Shown one piece after another: positions 45,953 to 58,906 of a DNA stretch of 64,000 nt. The DNA comes from Cornus controversa (Eukaryota; Streptophyta; Magnoliopsida; Cornales; Cornaceae), in the NCBI GenBank assembly GCA_026545225.1, contig CM048845.1, positions 64,483,033 through 64,547,032 on the forward strand, in the 5' to 3' direction. The notes below the pieces were generated by a model. That model was not told the DNA's origin, did no database searches, and worked only from the letters and a program-made list of their open reading frames with translations. A program made the position numbers and the translations under genes. Numbering within the stretch: position 1 is the stretch's first letter; each line of letters opens with the position of its first letter.

Positions 45953-45964
45953 AAGGGGGCAAAA
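45953..45964 (+). other. Polypurine tract, unit 2
   Basis: AAGGGGGCAAAA next to the 3' LTR, unchanged. Confidence 0.75.
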
Positions 45965-47128
45965 TGTAGATAAGTGTATTACAGAGCAAGGAAAGAAGGG
46001 ATGGGTCAGGAAGCCTCATGTGCAAGAGACCCTACGCGGGAGGACTCATATATATAAAGACCCTACGCGGGGGCATCCTCCCCGTGCATGGGATAATCCC
46101 GCGGGGGACATGCACCCGCGTGGTTAACCCATGCGCGGGCAGCATCTCCCCTCGCAGGGTCATCCCTTCCCCGCATTGGGATGGTGCTTCCCCGCGTAAG
46201 GATTTTTATCTGAAAGGGATGCTCATTCCCCATGGGGGGGGGGGTTAGCAAAGCATACAGGAGCACAGGGAGTGAGAAGATTGGGGGCAATCCTCTCTAA
46301 TGGGCATGTTATGATTGGTAATTAGATTGTGTTTTCTGGGACCAACTCTGAAAGGAGTATGATTCCATAAGACACTTCTAAATTAACAATCATGGCATAC
46401 TCTCAAGGATTACAAGGAACCATGGATGAATGGGCCATTGTGTGGCTTAACCAGCTTACAATCCCGAGTGGTTATCCTTGTAGCAGGGGCTATGTAGAAG
46501 AGTATTAATTCCTCTCTTCAATATGGAAAGTAACTTGTCGCGACGTTACTTCTAGCATTGAGAAGTGAGAATTAGTACGAGGCTACAGTATCCCACAGAC
46601 CATTTTAGGCACAGGTACAGGCTGTGATATGGTCTGGGTGATCGTGGTGTCATAATGAAGCATATGGCGTCATGGTCCCAGGCGGGAAGGTGGGTTGAGT
46701 GTGGTATGGAGGATTGAGAGGAAGGCTCGTTGGGCCATGGGTATCTAAAGTTGTGCTAGTGTGACTCTACGCGGGCACCATCACAACGTTTCTCGTGGGT
46801 ATGACCAAGCCCGCGAGGGGTATAGGTTCATGGTTACAACCGGGAGTGATGAAGGAAGGGATACGCGGCCAAGTGCCACGTAGGATGACAGCTGTCATAA
46901 GCCCCATGCCTGAGGCCTATAAATACCCCCTGGCATGGTGACATGTGGATCATTCTGGTGCCCCCTCCCTCTCCGAATCACTCTTGCTTTCTCTCTCTCC
47001 CATCTAGCACCCAGCTCACATTCCTATTATTATTTCCCGGTTACTTCATCAGCTTGATCATTCTCAACTCTTACAACTCGGTCCTGTGATAGTCATTCCT
47101 CATAGCAGAATTCTTCTCCCTATTTACA
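45965..47128 (+). repeat. 3' LTR, gypsy element unit 2
   Basis: 1,164 bp, TATA box at 46917-46925. Closer to the unit 1 3' LTR than to either 5' LTR, with about ten private differences. It faces kinase copy D. Confidence 0.9.
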
Positions 47129-47630
47129 GTCATTGTATGCATTTATGTGGATAATATGCTAATAATGGGTAGCAATAATGATATAATTAAAGTTATTAAG
47201 AGAATACTGACCAATATTTTTAATATGAAATATTTAGGCATTGATGATGTCATCCTAGTAATCAAGATTTTTAGAACATTAGATGGAACAGTATTATGAA
47301 AAAATACTTCAAAGTTTTAATAAAGATGGCAGTAGTCCTGCAAAGACTTCGGTAGATATAAATCTTCATTTATCTAAGAATACTAGTCAAATATCCCAAC
47401 TTGAGTATTATCGTAAAATAGGCAATTTAATATATGTTATGGATTGTGCACAACCCGATATAACATACTCAGTTAATAAATTGATCGAGTAGATATACAA
47501 GCAATACTGGAGATGATCATTGGAAGGCAATAATCAGAGTTTTAATGATTTGAGAGACACCTTGAACTGTGGATTGCATTTTTTCAAATATCCAGCTGTC
47601 CTTGAGTGATTTAGTGATGCCAACTGAATA
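47129..47630 (+). pseudogene. Copia pol relic, unit 3
   Basis: Starts at the same point as in unit 2 and shares several variants with it against unit 1 (GTCATTGTATGC, GGAACAGTATTATG). It keeps six extra bases near 47,588 (AAATATCCAGCTGTC) that restore a YPAVLE-like reading. Units 1 and 2 lack these bases. Confidence 0.8.
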
Positions 47631-47910
47631 TGATATACAAAAGACTCAAAGTCAAGTGTTGACTTCTGCCAAACCTTTTTTTTTTTGTCTGTTTCTTTGA
47701 TTATGAACTAGGAAGGTGGTGGTGCATTTTCCTTCATATAATCATTCATTTTTATCTTTTAATGATAAACAAATTATTGGAGTAAGAAAAGTCAAAGTCC
47801 AGTGTTTGTTTCTTTGATAATGAACTAAGAAGGTGGTCGGTGGTGGATGGGAAAGTCCCTATTTTTTTAGCACCCATTCATCCCAGCTTCCACCAAACTT
47901 CCCTTGCTCT

Positions 47911-48086
47911 TATTATATATATATATATATATCAAAAACACTGGACTTTGATATATATATAATCTGATATATTTAAATGGGTTTGGCCAAATACTAAAGC
48001 CAGAAAAGGGAGTCAGACCAATAAAAGAGAAGCCTAGCTTGCTTTTCTGCCCAGACTTTTTCAGCAACTCACCGCAGTGTTGATAG
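47911..48086 (+). promoter_or_regulatory. Probable promoter and untranslated first exon of kinase copy D
   Basis: The conserved block and the donor GATAG/GTATGTGA are present. The TA tract is the shortest of the three. Confidence 0.45.
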
Positions 48087-48494
48087 GTATGTGACTTCAA
48101 CTTAATTAAGCTTAATGAATTAATTTCCTTTTTATTTACTCAATCTTTTTCCCCCTAATTTTGGTGAATGGGAAATAAAAGGCCTATCTAGTCATGAATT
48201 TTGGAAATGGTTGATGTTGTTTCAACAAAGTGATTTTCTTGTATGTGTGGTGTGCATGCTCTCAAGCTAGTTTTATGGTTCATAAGAAAAACAAAATAGA
48301 ATAACATTATATATGTATGTGTATTTTTTTAATTTTCTTTTTGGATTCTATGGATGGTGATTCATGAGATTCTGTTGAGGAGAAGTTTGGATTATATTTT
48401 AATGTACTCTTTTCTAGCTTTTTAAATGATTAACGGTCTTCTTCTGTGTTTTCTAAATCAATACTTGATCTGGTTTGGAACATTCAGCGAATTG

Positions 48495-49280
48495 GCGCAT
48501 CTCTAACCAATGCTTCAAATTTCATACCTCAAATGATGTGACAAATTAGCATATGGTGTTTTAGGTTACTCCACCCGATATGTCGAAATGGCTAATTTAT
48601 TGCAATTATCAAATACATTTTAAAATAATAATAATAAGAACTCATAGATTAAAATATTGAAAAAAAGTCATTTTCCATACCACTTTTGATATGCTAAATT
48701 TGACATATTTGATAGGATCAGTGTCAAACTAGTGACGGTCCATTCATACTCGTGTCTCTTGTTGGTTGAAACCGTATCAATAAATAATATGTTACTCAAA
48801 CTTTTATGGCACATCAAAAACTTCACTTTTTGAGATAAAAAAGGCTAACTATAGCTGATAAGGAAAAACACTAAAGGTTAGCCTATAAAAGATCCATGAA
48901 AGAAAAGAGAAATAATTCATTCATAGAAGCTTAGCTATATTATATATATATATGTATATACATACCAAAAAAGAGAAAATAATTCATTCCCAGGTTAGAT
49001 ATATATACATTTATGTATATGCATTCAGAGAAGAGAAGGAAAAAAGGCCATGAAAAAATAAGATATTAAGAGGGTAATTTTGTCAAAAAAAAGTTAGATT
49101 TTTAATCTCCCATAAAAGTAGGAGCAACATATTAATTATAGGTCTTGTTTCAACCAATAAGAGGTACGAGTGTGAATGAACATTTGATTGTATGCCATAT
49201 GAGTAGGCATTTAAAGTAGAGCAGTTCTTCATGTCAAAAGTAAATGTTACAGATTTGATATATTAGTTGGAGATCTTTTA
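48495..49280. mobile_element. Inverted-repeat element in intron 1 of kinase D, with about 190 extra bases
   Basis: Counterpart of 14452-15048. Between about 48,925 and 49,112 it contains AT-rich sequence absent from units 1 and 2, inserted beside a TTCATTCAT block that is partly repeated inside the extra segment (AATTCATTC near 48,980). A deletion in the ancestor of units 1 and 2 would explain it equally well. Confidence 0.5.
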
Positions 49281-50128
49281 GTGACTCATACCATGCCAGT
49301 GGTTATTAAGGAATTTTTCTCTCCTCCATGATTGACTCATCACGTATGAAAAGGAAATGTTCTCTCCACCTATGCTGGTCATTAAATTCTCAATTTGAAT
49401 TTTGAATTGTCTCCAGAATATTTTGTTGTAACAATCTGTATTCTATCCCTGATTTACTCCTGTAATTACTTATTGTATATCTCAATACATTAGTAATACA
49501 AAGTATGGAAAATTTCACTATTTGAATATACTCTTTACTGGTAACAAGGGTAAAATGTAAGATTTGACATCTTTTTATATCATTATGTTTCATTGTCATT
49601 TTATTTATGTAGATAATAGTTTAATTTATTGATTACCCTTACTACCAAAATTTAACAATCGACTTTGATTTTATGAATGGACTTGTTTATTTTTATAACT
49701 AAAAAAGACTTGCATACAAGCTTGCTTTTTTTATTATTATTTTTATTTTTTAGTTTTTTATATACGTTTGGGTCAATCTGTATCTCTATACCCCTGCTTA
49801 TCCAAATATTAGTACTGATAATTAAGTTGACTCCAATGGTGCTAGTTGTCACAATTACATGTACAGTTTAATTAACTGTCAAGTTAAAATTAGATTTTCA
49901 AATTTTGATTACAAAAACTTATTTTCTTAGTTTTTTTTATTTTTATATATATTTTTACGGTAGGTAAAGATTTGCATAGATCATTGTTGCGCAACAATAT
50001 TATTGCTAACAACACTTGCAAAATAGATATTTTATGAAATTGACATTCAGAAATACAGTTAAATATCACAATCATTATAAATGAACACACAACAATATTG
50101 AACAGTCGTATTCTTTTTGCTCTCAGAG

Positions 50129-51570
50129 ATGGTCACAGTCAACTACTATCCTCCGCCCTTGGAGATGGTAACAGTCGACTTCTATCCTGCTCCTCCAGAT
50201 AATAGTGGTGGGAAAAAAGCAGCTTGTAAGTTCTTACACAGATCAAATTAATGAAGGATTACCAAAAAGAGGGGAAAAAAAGTAAAGGAAAGAAAACGAG
50301 AGCATTAATTTTCAATGACATCAAATTGAGCCTTAAAAGTCACAATTTTCGAGTTGTTTGATTTTGCAGACATAATAGGGACCTTGATAGTACTGGCAAT
50401 TATCGGCATTGTTTCTTGCTGTTGGGCGAAGAAAATGAGAAAAGCAATCAGAATGAAACTACAAGCAGCAGTTGCTCCTCCACCACCAGCACTCACTGCA
50501 GTGATGGACCTACAATGCAGAGGATCCTCCAAGACCTGGCAGGAGACAAACCGGTTCGATTTACAGCTCAGGAGCTATGCAACTTCACAAGTAATTACTC
50601 GACAATCTTGGGTTCTGGTGGTTTTGGTATTGTTTACAAAGGGCAGTTTCCAAATGGAGTGAAAATTGCAGTGAAGGTCCTCAACAGGAGCTCAGACAGA
50701 ACAGCCGAAGAGCAGTTCACAGCCGAGGTTGGCATTATTGGAAAAACCTACCATATAAATCTGGTAAGGCTCTATGGATATTGCTATGATCACTTCATGA
50801 GTGCATTGGTGTACGAGTACATGGAAAATGGATCACTCGACAGGTTCTTGTTTAGTGATCCAGAGGCAATTGAGTTGGAGAAGCTATACGAGATTGCAAT
50901 TGGTACAGCCAAAGGCATTGCTTACTTGCACGAAGAATGTGAGCAGAGAATCATTCACTATGACATCAAGCCCGGCAATGTCCTCCTCGATGCAAACTTC
51001 TCTCCTAAGGTTGCAGATTTCGGACTAGCAAAGCTTTGTAATAGAGATGACACCCACATAAGTATGACCGGATATAGGGGGACTCCTGGTTACTCTGCAC
51101 CGGAGTTTCAGCTCAAGAATTTTCCTATCACATACAAATGTGATGTTTATAGCTATGGTATGTTGTTGTTTGAGATAGTTGGAAGGAGGAGGAATGCCAA
51201 AGTTGGTTCTACTGATAGCCTGAATTGGTTTCCTAAACATGTTTGGGACGAGTATGAGAAGCACGAATTGGCAGCAATGACAGTGTCTTGTGGGATTGAA
51301 GAGAAGGATAGGGAGAAAGCAGAGAGAATGTGTATGGTGGCTTTGTGGTGTGCTCAAGACTCGCCAGAGGCTAGGCCACCTATGAGTGCTGTGGTAAAGA
51401 TGTTGGAGGGAGGAGTGGACATAAAGCCGCCTCCTAGACCATTTCACTATTTGTTTTCAGTAGCTATGCCCAATCCAGTGACAGGTACTGGCAATAGTTC
51501 AGACTACACAACAAGCGAGGGAACTAATTCGTATTGGTACAAGGAGTCGACGCCAATCATGACCAAGTAG
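50129..51570 (+). pseudogene. Receptor-like kinase copy D, frameshifted by a 16-bp deletion
   Basis: The exons correspond to 50129-50225 and 50370-51570. After ALTAV, at about 50,502, 16 bp present in all other copies (the QVWQV region) are missing. Reading from the normal start runs out of frame and stops at 50660-50662, before the kinase domain. Downstream, the kinase domain is complete with every catalytic residue (glycine loop, ATP lysine, HYD, DFG, APE) and the same early TAG as B and C. It could be translated only from an internal start, without the membrane segment. The lesion is very recent because nothing else has decayed. Confidence 0.85.
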
Positions 51571-51743
51571 GAGACTCAAATGGCTAGTTCTTCATCATAA
51601 AAATAAATTTAGACTTTGAATTTTGTTTTCTTATGTTGGTTAAAGATTTTAAACATGTAATACTGGTTTAGTCTTAACCATCAGTATGGGTTCCTAAAGA
51701 ACATTGGTCTGATCCTCTAGAGGCCTTATTCTAACATAACAAC

Positions 51744-52904
51744 TGTAGATAAGTGCATTGCAGAGCAAGGAAAGAAGGGATGGGTCAGGAAGCCTCATGT
51801 GCAAAAGACCCTACGCAGGAGGACTCATATATATAGACCCCACGTGGGGGCATCCTCCCCGCGCTTGGGATAATCCCGCGGGGGACATGCACCCGCGTGG
51901 TTAACCCATGCGCGGGCAGCATCTCCCCGCGCAGGGTCATCCCTTCCCCGCGTTGGAATGGTGCTTCCCCGCGTAAGGATTTTTATCTGAAAGGGATGCT
52001 CATTCCCCATGGGGGGGGGGTTAGCAAAGCATACAGGAGCACAGGGAGTGAGAAGATTGGGGGCAATCCTCTCTGACGAGCATGTTATGATTGGTAATTA
52101 GATTGTGTTTTCTGGGACCAACTCTGAAAGGAGTATGATTCCATAAGACACTTCTAAATTAACAATCATGGCATACTCTCAAGGATTACAAGGAACCATG
52201 GATTAATGGGCCATTGTGTGGCTTAACCAGCTCACAATCCCGAGTGGTTATCCTTGTAGCAAGGGCTATGTAGAAGAGTATTAATTCCTCTCTTCAATAT
52301 GGAAAGTAACTTGTCGCGACGTTACTTCTAGCATTGAGAAGTGGGAATTAGTACGAGGCTACAGTATCCCACAGACCATTTTAGGCACAGGTACAGGTTG
52401 TGATATGGTCTGGGTGATCGTGGTGTCATAATGAAGCATATGGCGTCATGGTCCCAGGCGGGAAGGTGGGTTGAGTGTGGTATGGAGGATTGAGAGGAAG
52501 GCTCGTTGGGCCATGGGTATCTAAAGTTGTGCTAGTGTGATTCTACGCGGGCACCATCACAACGTTTCTCGTGGGTATGACCAAGCCCGCGAGGGGTATA
52601 GGTTCATTGTTACAACCGGGAGTGATGAAGGAAGGGATACGCGGCCAAGTGCCACGTAGGATGATAGATGTCATAAGCCCCATGCTTGAGGCCTATAAAT
52701 ACCCCCTGGCATGGTGACATGTGGATCATTCTGGTGCCCCCTCCCTCTCCGAATCACTCTTGCTTTCTCTCTCTCCCATCTAGCACCCAGCTCACTTTCC
52801 TATTATTATTTCCCGGTTACTTCATCAGCTTGATCATTCTCAACTCTTACAACTCAGTCCTGTGATAGTCATTCCTCATAGCAGAATTCTTATCCCTATT
52901 TTCA
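51744..52904 (+). repeat. 5' LTR, gypsy element unit 3
   Basis: 1,161 bp, ending TTTTCA where the others have TATTTACA. At sites that separate 5' from 3' LTRs in unit 1 it is mixed: 5'-like at the start and end, 3'-like in much of the middle. TATA box at 52693-52701. Confidence 0.9.
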
Positions 52905-52906
52905 AT

Positions 52907-52924
52907 TGGCGACTCCACTGGGGA
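52907..52924 (+). other. Primer-binding site, tRNA-Arg type, unit 3
   Basis: Same 18 bases as the other units. Confidence 0.7.
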
Positions 52925-52938
52925 GGATTGCCTTTCAC

Positions 52939-54402
52939 ATGGCTGGTCAGCAGAATGTTAAGGGAAAAGGAAAGCAAGCTGCACAAACTTCTCAAAGAGC
53001 TGATCAAAATTCAGATCCAGTTAATCCTGTCAATACAGGTGTTCCTCAACAAAGGCGTAAAGTACAAAGAAGGCAGAATCCACCAATAACTGTGACTCCT
53101 CCACAGTCTCAGGATAATATTCCCCCAATGATGCTCCAAGTACTAGCAAACATCCAAGAAACTCAAGTGCAGATCCTACAGTTTTTGCGAACTCAGCAGT
53201 CTAGTGCCAGAGTAGAGCGATCACCTATTCCTGGTCGAGGGCAATCACCTCAGATAACAGCTCCTGCTGTAACAGAAAATCCTAGCAGAAAGGAATCTGA
53301 CAATGATATCCAGCACACTGATAATGCCTCATTTGTGACCATTGAGCAATTACAAGCAATTCTTAATTCCAAAAAGAACACAACTGTTGATATTGAGGTC
53401 CCACCGCCTTATGATCCCGCCATATTATTAAGGCCATATCCGGAAGGATATTTTTCTCCAAAATTCAGGCAGTTTGACGGCGGGGAAGGAGATGCAAGGG
53501 AGTATATCGCGCAATTTGTGGACGCGTTAGGTGCCTATAGAAATGATGAACAGCTTAAGCTCAGGGAATTCTCAAAATCCCTCACAGGAAGAGCTTACAC
53601 TTGGTACATGAATTTAGTGTCAGGAACAGTGTTAACTTAGGCAGAAATGCTTGCTAAATTATATAAAAAATTCTTCACCACTGAGGAGGGAGTCACAATG
53701 CTGTCGTTAACTCGGTATAAGCAAAAGTTAGGAGAAGAGGTAGTCAGATATGTCAAACGTTTTCGCGAGATGTCGTTGGAATGCTTTGAGCCGACCTCAG
53801 AAGAGCAACTGATAAAAATATGCATGGATGGTATGTTGAGAGAGTATCGGGTGCATTTAGTTAATCATGAGATAAAAACCTTCTCTGCCCTAATGAATAG
53901 TGCTAGGCGCTTGGGAGAAATTATTCCACCACCGGCCAAGGGAAATGTTTTCCCGCGAAGGGCCACTGTTGCGGCAACTCCGAGTCAGATAAGCAGCAAT
54001 ACAGGGAGAATTCGACGGCCGGAACCCGCACCTCTGCCATTTGGAATTAAAGAGGCAATATCATTATTAACTCAGTGGATCAAAGATGGTGTTGTCACTT
54101 TTCCCGAGGTAGAAAGACTTCCTAGCAGAGAAGAAAAGGCAAAATTGAACTACTGCCCCTTCCACCGATCTGTGCGACATTGTCTAACTGATTGCTGGGC
54201 ATTCAGGGGGATAGTACAGAAAAAGATCGCTGAAAAGAGCATAGACATTGCCGGAAATAACAATGTCAACAATCCATTCCCTCAGCATGCAACAACCGTT
54301 GGTGTAACTGATCCAATGGATGAAGGAGAATACCAAGCTACGAATACATATACAAATGCTCACATACATTGTTTCTTCAATGATCTTTCAATTCCAGAAT
54401 AG
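52939..54402 (+). pseudogene. gag, gypsy unit 3
   Basis: Open from 52939 through the site that is a stop in units 1 and 2 (CAG here), then interrupted by TAG at 53638-53640, where the others have TGG (Trp). It resumes to the shared TAG at 54400-54402. This copy settles the true N-terminus of Gag (MAGQQNVKGKGKQ). Confidence 0.85.
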
Positions 54403-55125
54403 ATCAAGGAGTTCTTAATAAATCAAACCGTAGCGACTCTGGTTCACACTCGCAACAAACCATCTAAACAAGATTCGACCAAGCAAGGAGATATTGTCTT
54501 TTCAATGGCAGATAAGCAAGTCCCTTTCCCTCACAATCGACCGTTGTATGTACCAGTTACAGTCAATGGTCGGGATTTGAAAAGAGCTTTCCTTGATAGC
54601 GGGGCTTCAGTAAATATCATGCCATTGGCCACTTTAAAGGCAATACAGTTCCCTGAGGCGAAGATCGTGCAACAACCTATAAGCGTTACAGCTTTCAACG
54701 GTGACCAATAAGCTACAATCGGATATACAACAGTTGATCTGAAAGTAGGGAAAATCAGAGCTCATACCAAGTTTCATGTTATAAAAGGAGAACCGTCTTA
54801 TCAGTTGTTGCCAGGCAGACCCTGGATGCACGCGTACGAGGTCGTCCCATCCTCGTATCATCAAGTTATGAAGGCTAATTGGGGAAAGGGCGCTATGACG
54901 CTACGGGCTTCTAAAGACCCGTTCTGTCCTTCAGAGGCTCATTTTGCTGATGCAATTTTCTTTAATGAATATGCGGATGAAATGGCCAATGATGAGGTTC
55001 ACGCCATTCCGCTTCCCAAATGGGAGGATCTACAAGCAAGAACATCTCCTAAAAGGCCCGCAGAAAAGGAAGTAAACTGGATTTAAGTAAAAATGGCAGA
55101 TGGAAGAGTTGTATACAAGGTATGA
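54403..55125 (+). pseudogene. Aspartic protease region, gypsy unit 3
   Basis: The DSGA active site is kept. Private stops at 54709-54711 (CAA to TAA) and 55084-55086, then the shared TGA at 55123-55125. The next codon is CGA here, not TGA. Confidence 0.85.
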
Positions 55126-57342
55126 CGAGGCGCGGGGACGGGGCTCCCACCTGAAGCTCGTGTCCCCAATAATGCCGAGGTTCTCATATGTGATGATGCC
55201 ATAAGGTTTTCAGAAGAAGATGCTGCAAGTTTTCTGATAGAAGAAGAGCTGGAAGAAGTAGATATTGGAGATGGGGTCTCTCCGCGGCCCACATTGATCA
55301 ACAAGAAACTTGATTCAAACTTCAAAATGGCCATCATATAATTGTTGAAAGAATACCAGGATGTGTTTGCATGGGCATATGATCAGATGCCCGGACTTGA
55401 TCCCAACTTAGTTGCTCACCAGCTTAACATAAATCCTTCCGCGATGCCTGTCAAGCAGAAATAGAGGGCCTATCGTCCGGATTTGGAGATACGGATCAAA
55501 GAAGAAATCCAGAAGCTACTCAAAGCAGGGTTCATAAAATCCACTCAGCATCCCACATGGCTTGCTAACATCGTGCCTGTACAAAAGAAAAATGGCCAGA
55601 TTCGGATATGCGTTGATTATCGAGATCTGAACAAGGCTTGTCCAAAAGATGAATTTCCGCTGCCAAATATCGACACAATGGTGGATGCTACGGCAGGTCA
55701 CGAGTTGTTTTCGTTAATGGATGGATTCAGTGGATATAATCAAATAAAGATGGACCCCGAAGATGCGGAGAAAACAGCCTTCCGAACACCAATTGGAAAC
55801 TTTCATTACACAGTCATGCCCTTCGGACTAAAAAATGCAAGTGCTACTTATCAACGGGCTATGACAGCAATTTTTCATGACATGATTCACCATGAAGTAG
55901 AAGATTATGTAGATGATTTAGTGGTGAAATCAAAGAAATGCATAGAGCACATACGAGATTTAGAGAAGGTTCTCTGTAGATGCCGTGAATATAGCCTAAA
56001 GATGAACCCGATGAAGTGTGCCTTCGGTGTCCAGCAAGGAAAATTTCTGGGATGTATAGTCCATAGACAGGGTATTGATTTAGATCCCAGCAAGGCTAAA
56101 GCAATAATCGAAATGGATCCGCCGCGGACAAGAAAATTATTACGGGGTTTCATGGGAAAAGTATCATACTTAAGGCGTTTTATCCCAGCACTGGCAGAAG
56201 TTACTCATCTTTTAATCCCGTTAATGAAGGATAAAATTCCTTATGTATGGAATGCCGAACATCAGGCTGCATTCGAGAAGGTGAAGGGAATCCTGACATC
56301 ACCATAGACAATGACGGCTCCGACACCTGGAAAATGATTGATCATGTACTTAACTTCTACTGAGAAATCTATCGGTGCTTTGTTGGCCCAGGAGCATGAC
56401 CAAATGGAAAAACTTGTGTACTATATTAGTAGAGTACTTCGAGGAGCAGAGGTGCGTTATACACCGATAGAAAGACACTGTTTATCTCTGGTCTTCGCAG
56501 TACAGAAATTCAGGCACTATCTGTTGGCACATCCAGTTGAATTGATCACAAAGAGCGACCCTATCAGATATTTGTTGTCAAAACCACTGTTGTCAAGAAA
56601 ATTGGCTCGCTGGTTGCTCGCTCTATCCGAGTATCAGATTATATGTTCAAATCCCAAGGCAGTAAAAAGTCAAGCTCTCGCTGATTTATTGGCTATGTTC
56701 CCGCGGGGGGAGTCAGAACCGGATAGCATATTTGATGTTTCAATTTGTGATGAAATTTTATCAGAAGAAACAGATCCCTGGAAATTGGAATTTGATGGAC
56801 CCTCCACAGAAAGAGGAAATGGCGCTGGCTTCATAATGATCAATGAGAGGACAAAAGAGGAAATTGCCATGTCATACAGACTAGACTTCCCTTGTACTAA
56901 TAATATGGCCGAGTATGAGGCGTTGATACTAGGTCTGTCTGCAAGCTTGGCGACAGGAATACAGAAAATGGTGGTCTACGGTGACTCTAACTTGATAATC
57001 AAGCAAATCAGAGGAGAATACTCAGTAAAGGAGCCTCGCCTTGCCACCTACCGGGATATTGTGCAAGAAATGATGAAGAACTTTCAACACATAAATTTTG
57101 AGCACAAACCCCGAGCAAGTAACAGACGATCTGATGCATTGGCTACTTTGGGGTCTCAATTGGAATTAAGAGAAAACATGACAATGGTTAATCTTCTTCG
57201 TCGAACTCAGCCCGTGACAATATTTTATAATCACTCAGAAGAGGAAGAAAGTGATTGGAGGAAGACAGTTATCGAAAAACTTAAACAATTGGGCGGGGTT
57301 AGAGATATGGTATTAGAAAAAGCAGTATCAACTGGTTGTTAA
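55126..57342 (+). pseudogene. Reverse transcriptase with two RNase H domains, gypsy unit 3
   Basis: RT motifs including YVDD are intact, with the shared stops at 55339, 55462 and 56335 plus a private TAG at 56305-56307 (CAG in the others). The second RNase H keeps D, E, D, D, and reads AEYEAL where units 1 and 2 have AEYKAL, the more usual residue. Confidence 0.85.
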
Positions 57343-58810
57343 TAGACTCTATCATCGCGGGCCAGACGGGGTATTGTCAAGATGTCTTGGGCCCAAAGAG
57401 GCTGAAAAAATACTGACAGAAGTACACAAGTCTTCTTGTGAAACAACAGATATCAACCTATACCGGAGATTACAAAAACAAGGGTACTTCTGGCCGACAA
57501 TGAAAGAAAAATCGGTAAAGGTACAAGAGGCATGCTCAGGCTGTTGCCGTCTTACCGCGCACACTGAAACAAGTTTTGCTGAGATATCAGACTGGAGAGA
57601 CCAATATGTGGAATACTTGCAAAAACAAGCTCTACCTAGAGACAGAAAAGAAGCTTTCCGTCTACAAGGAAGAGCGAAGAGATTCTTTGAGGAAAATGGG
57701 GTGTTATACCAGAAAGGGTTTAATGGTCGACCTTTGAGATGTTTGAAAGAAGAAGAAGCCCAGGAAGTCCTAAGACAAACGCATGGTATGGGACATCAAA
57801 GAGGACACAAACTCTTCCACCAATTGGTCATGGCGGGGTATTACTGGCCTACCATGGAAAAAGATTCTTTGGATTATACGAAAAAGTGTCATATATGCCA
57901 AGTCCATGGGTCCATGATAAATGCCCCCGCGGCAAGCCTGCACAGCCTGATAACTCCATGGCCGTTTCATACTTGGGCATTAGATATTGTTGGACCAATT
58001 ACACCGGCATCACGGGGGTGTACGTGGCTCCTAGTAGCTACAGAATTATTCTCAAAATGGGTAGAGGCTATCCCATTAAAAAAGGTGGTGGCAGTTAATG
58101 TGGCGAGATTCATAAAAGAAAATATCATATGCCGATTTGGAATACCAAAGGTATTACTTTCAGATAATGGCACACCATTTGTTAATTCAACAATTAGAGA
58201 ATTATTGGGCAACTACATGGTGTCTCATCACAGATCAACGCCTTACTATCCAAAGGGGAATGGACAAGCAGAGGCCAGTAATAAGACACTCATTCTGATT
58301 TTAAGTCATTTGGTGCACGAAAATCAGAAAGAATGGGTCGAACAGTTGCCAATTGCATTATGGGCATACAGAATTACGCAAAAAAATTCCATAGGAGAAA
58401 CACCCTACGCGTTGGTATATGGCGCAGAAGCAGTGCTCCCCGCGGAACTTCAAATTGAGGCAATAAGATTGGCAGGGAGAAGCGCAGATACTCAGAGACT
58501 AAGCCAATTAGAAGCCCTTGATGAAAAGAGAGAAAATGCCCAAAACCATCACAAGGCTTATTTAGCAAGGCAGTCGCGACATTATAACAAGAAGATACAC
58601 CCACGAGAATTTAAAGTTGGAGAGTTGGTACTCAAGGTAGTACCTGCAATCATGAGGGGACAAGGGGTTCGAAAGTTTCAACCGAAGTGGGAGGAACCCT
58701 TTGAAATAAAGGAAGGAAATGAAAGTGGTTATTACAAGCTCGAAGAGTTGGGGACCAATTTTAAGACAGGGCCTATAAATGTCAAATGGATAAAGAAATA
58801 TTTCGCATAG
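57323..58810 (+). pseudogene. Integrase with duplicated zinc-binding region, gypsy unit 3
   Basis: Open frame with HHCC and DDE residues intact and several private substitutions (for example GHQRGH, LSHLVH, EGNESG). The duplicated upstream segment is present as in the other units. Confidence 0.85.
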
Positions 58811-58906
58811 AAATATTTGTGGTTTGTACTACAAAAAGAGTTCAAAAATAAAATAAAAAATGACTGTTACAATATAGTAGCAAAAAACAATACAAGAGTA
58901 AAGGTA

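Larger units (their letters stand above)
30105..47128 (+). repeat. Tandem array unit 2 (copia relic - kinase C - gypsy element)
   Basis: Second unit, 17,024 bp, with the same gene order and orientation. Beyond about 40,640 (within integrase) its sequence diverges from unit 1 at scattered sites as far as the end of its 3' LTR. Confidence 0.9.
34554..47128 (+). mobile_element. Ty3/gypsy LTR retrotransposon, Tat lineage, unit 2
   Basis: 12,575 bp, with the same organisation, flanks (ACAAC / GTCAT) and shared lesions as unit 1, including the gag stop at codon 46. Differences from unit 1 are almost all 3' of position 40,640. Confidence 0.9.

Noticed and set aside
13083..47128. The array as a pure assembly artefact
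   Set aside because: Units differ by private substitutions, indels and stops, which a simple duplicated contig would not produce. The near-identical tract between units 1 and 2 still deserves a check with long reads.
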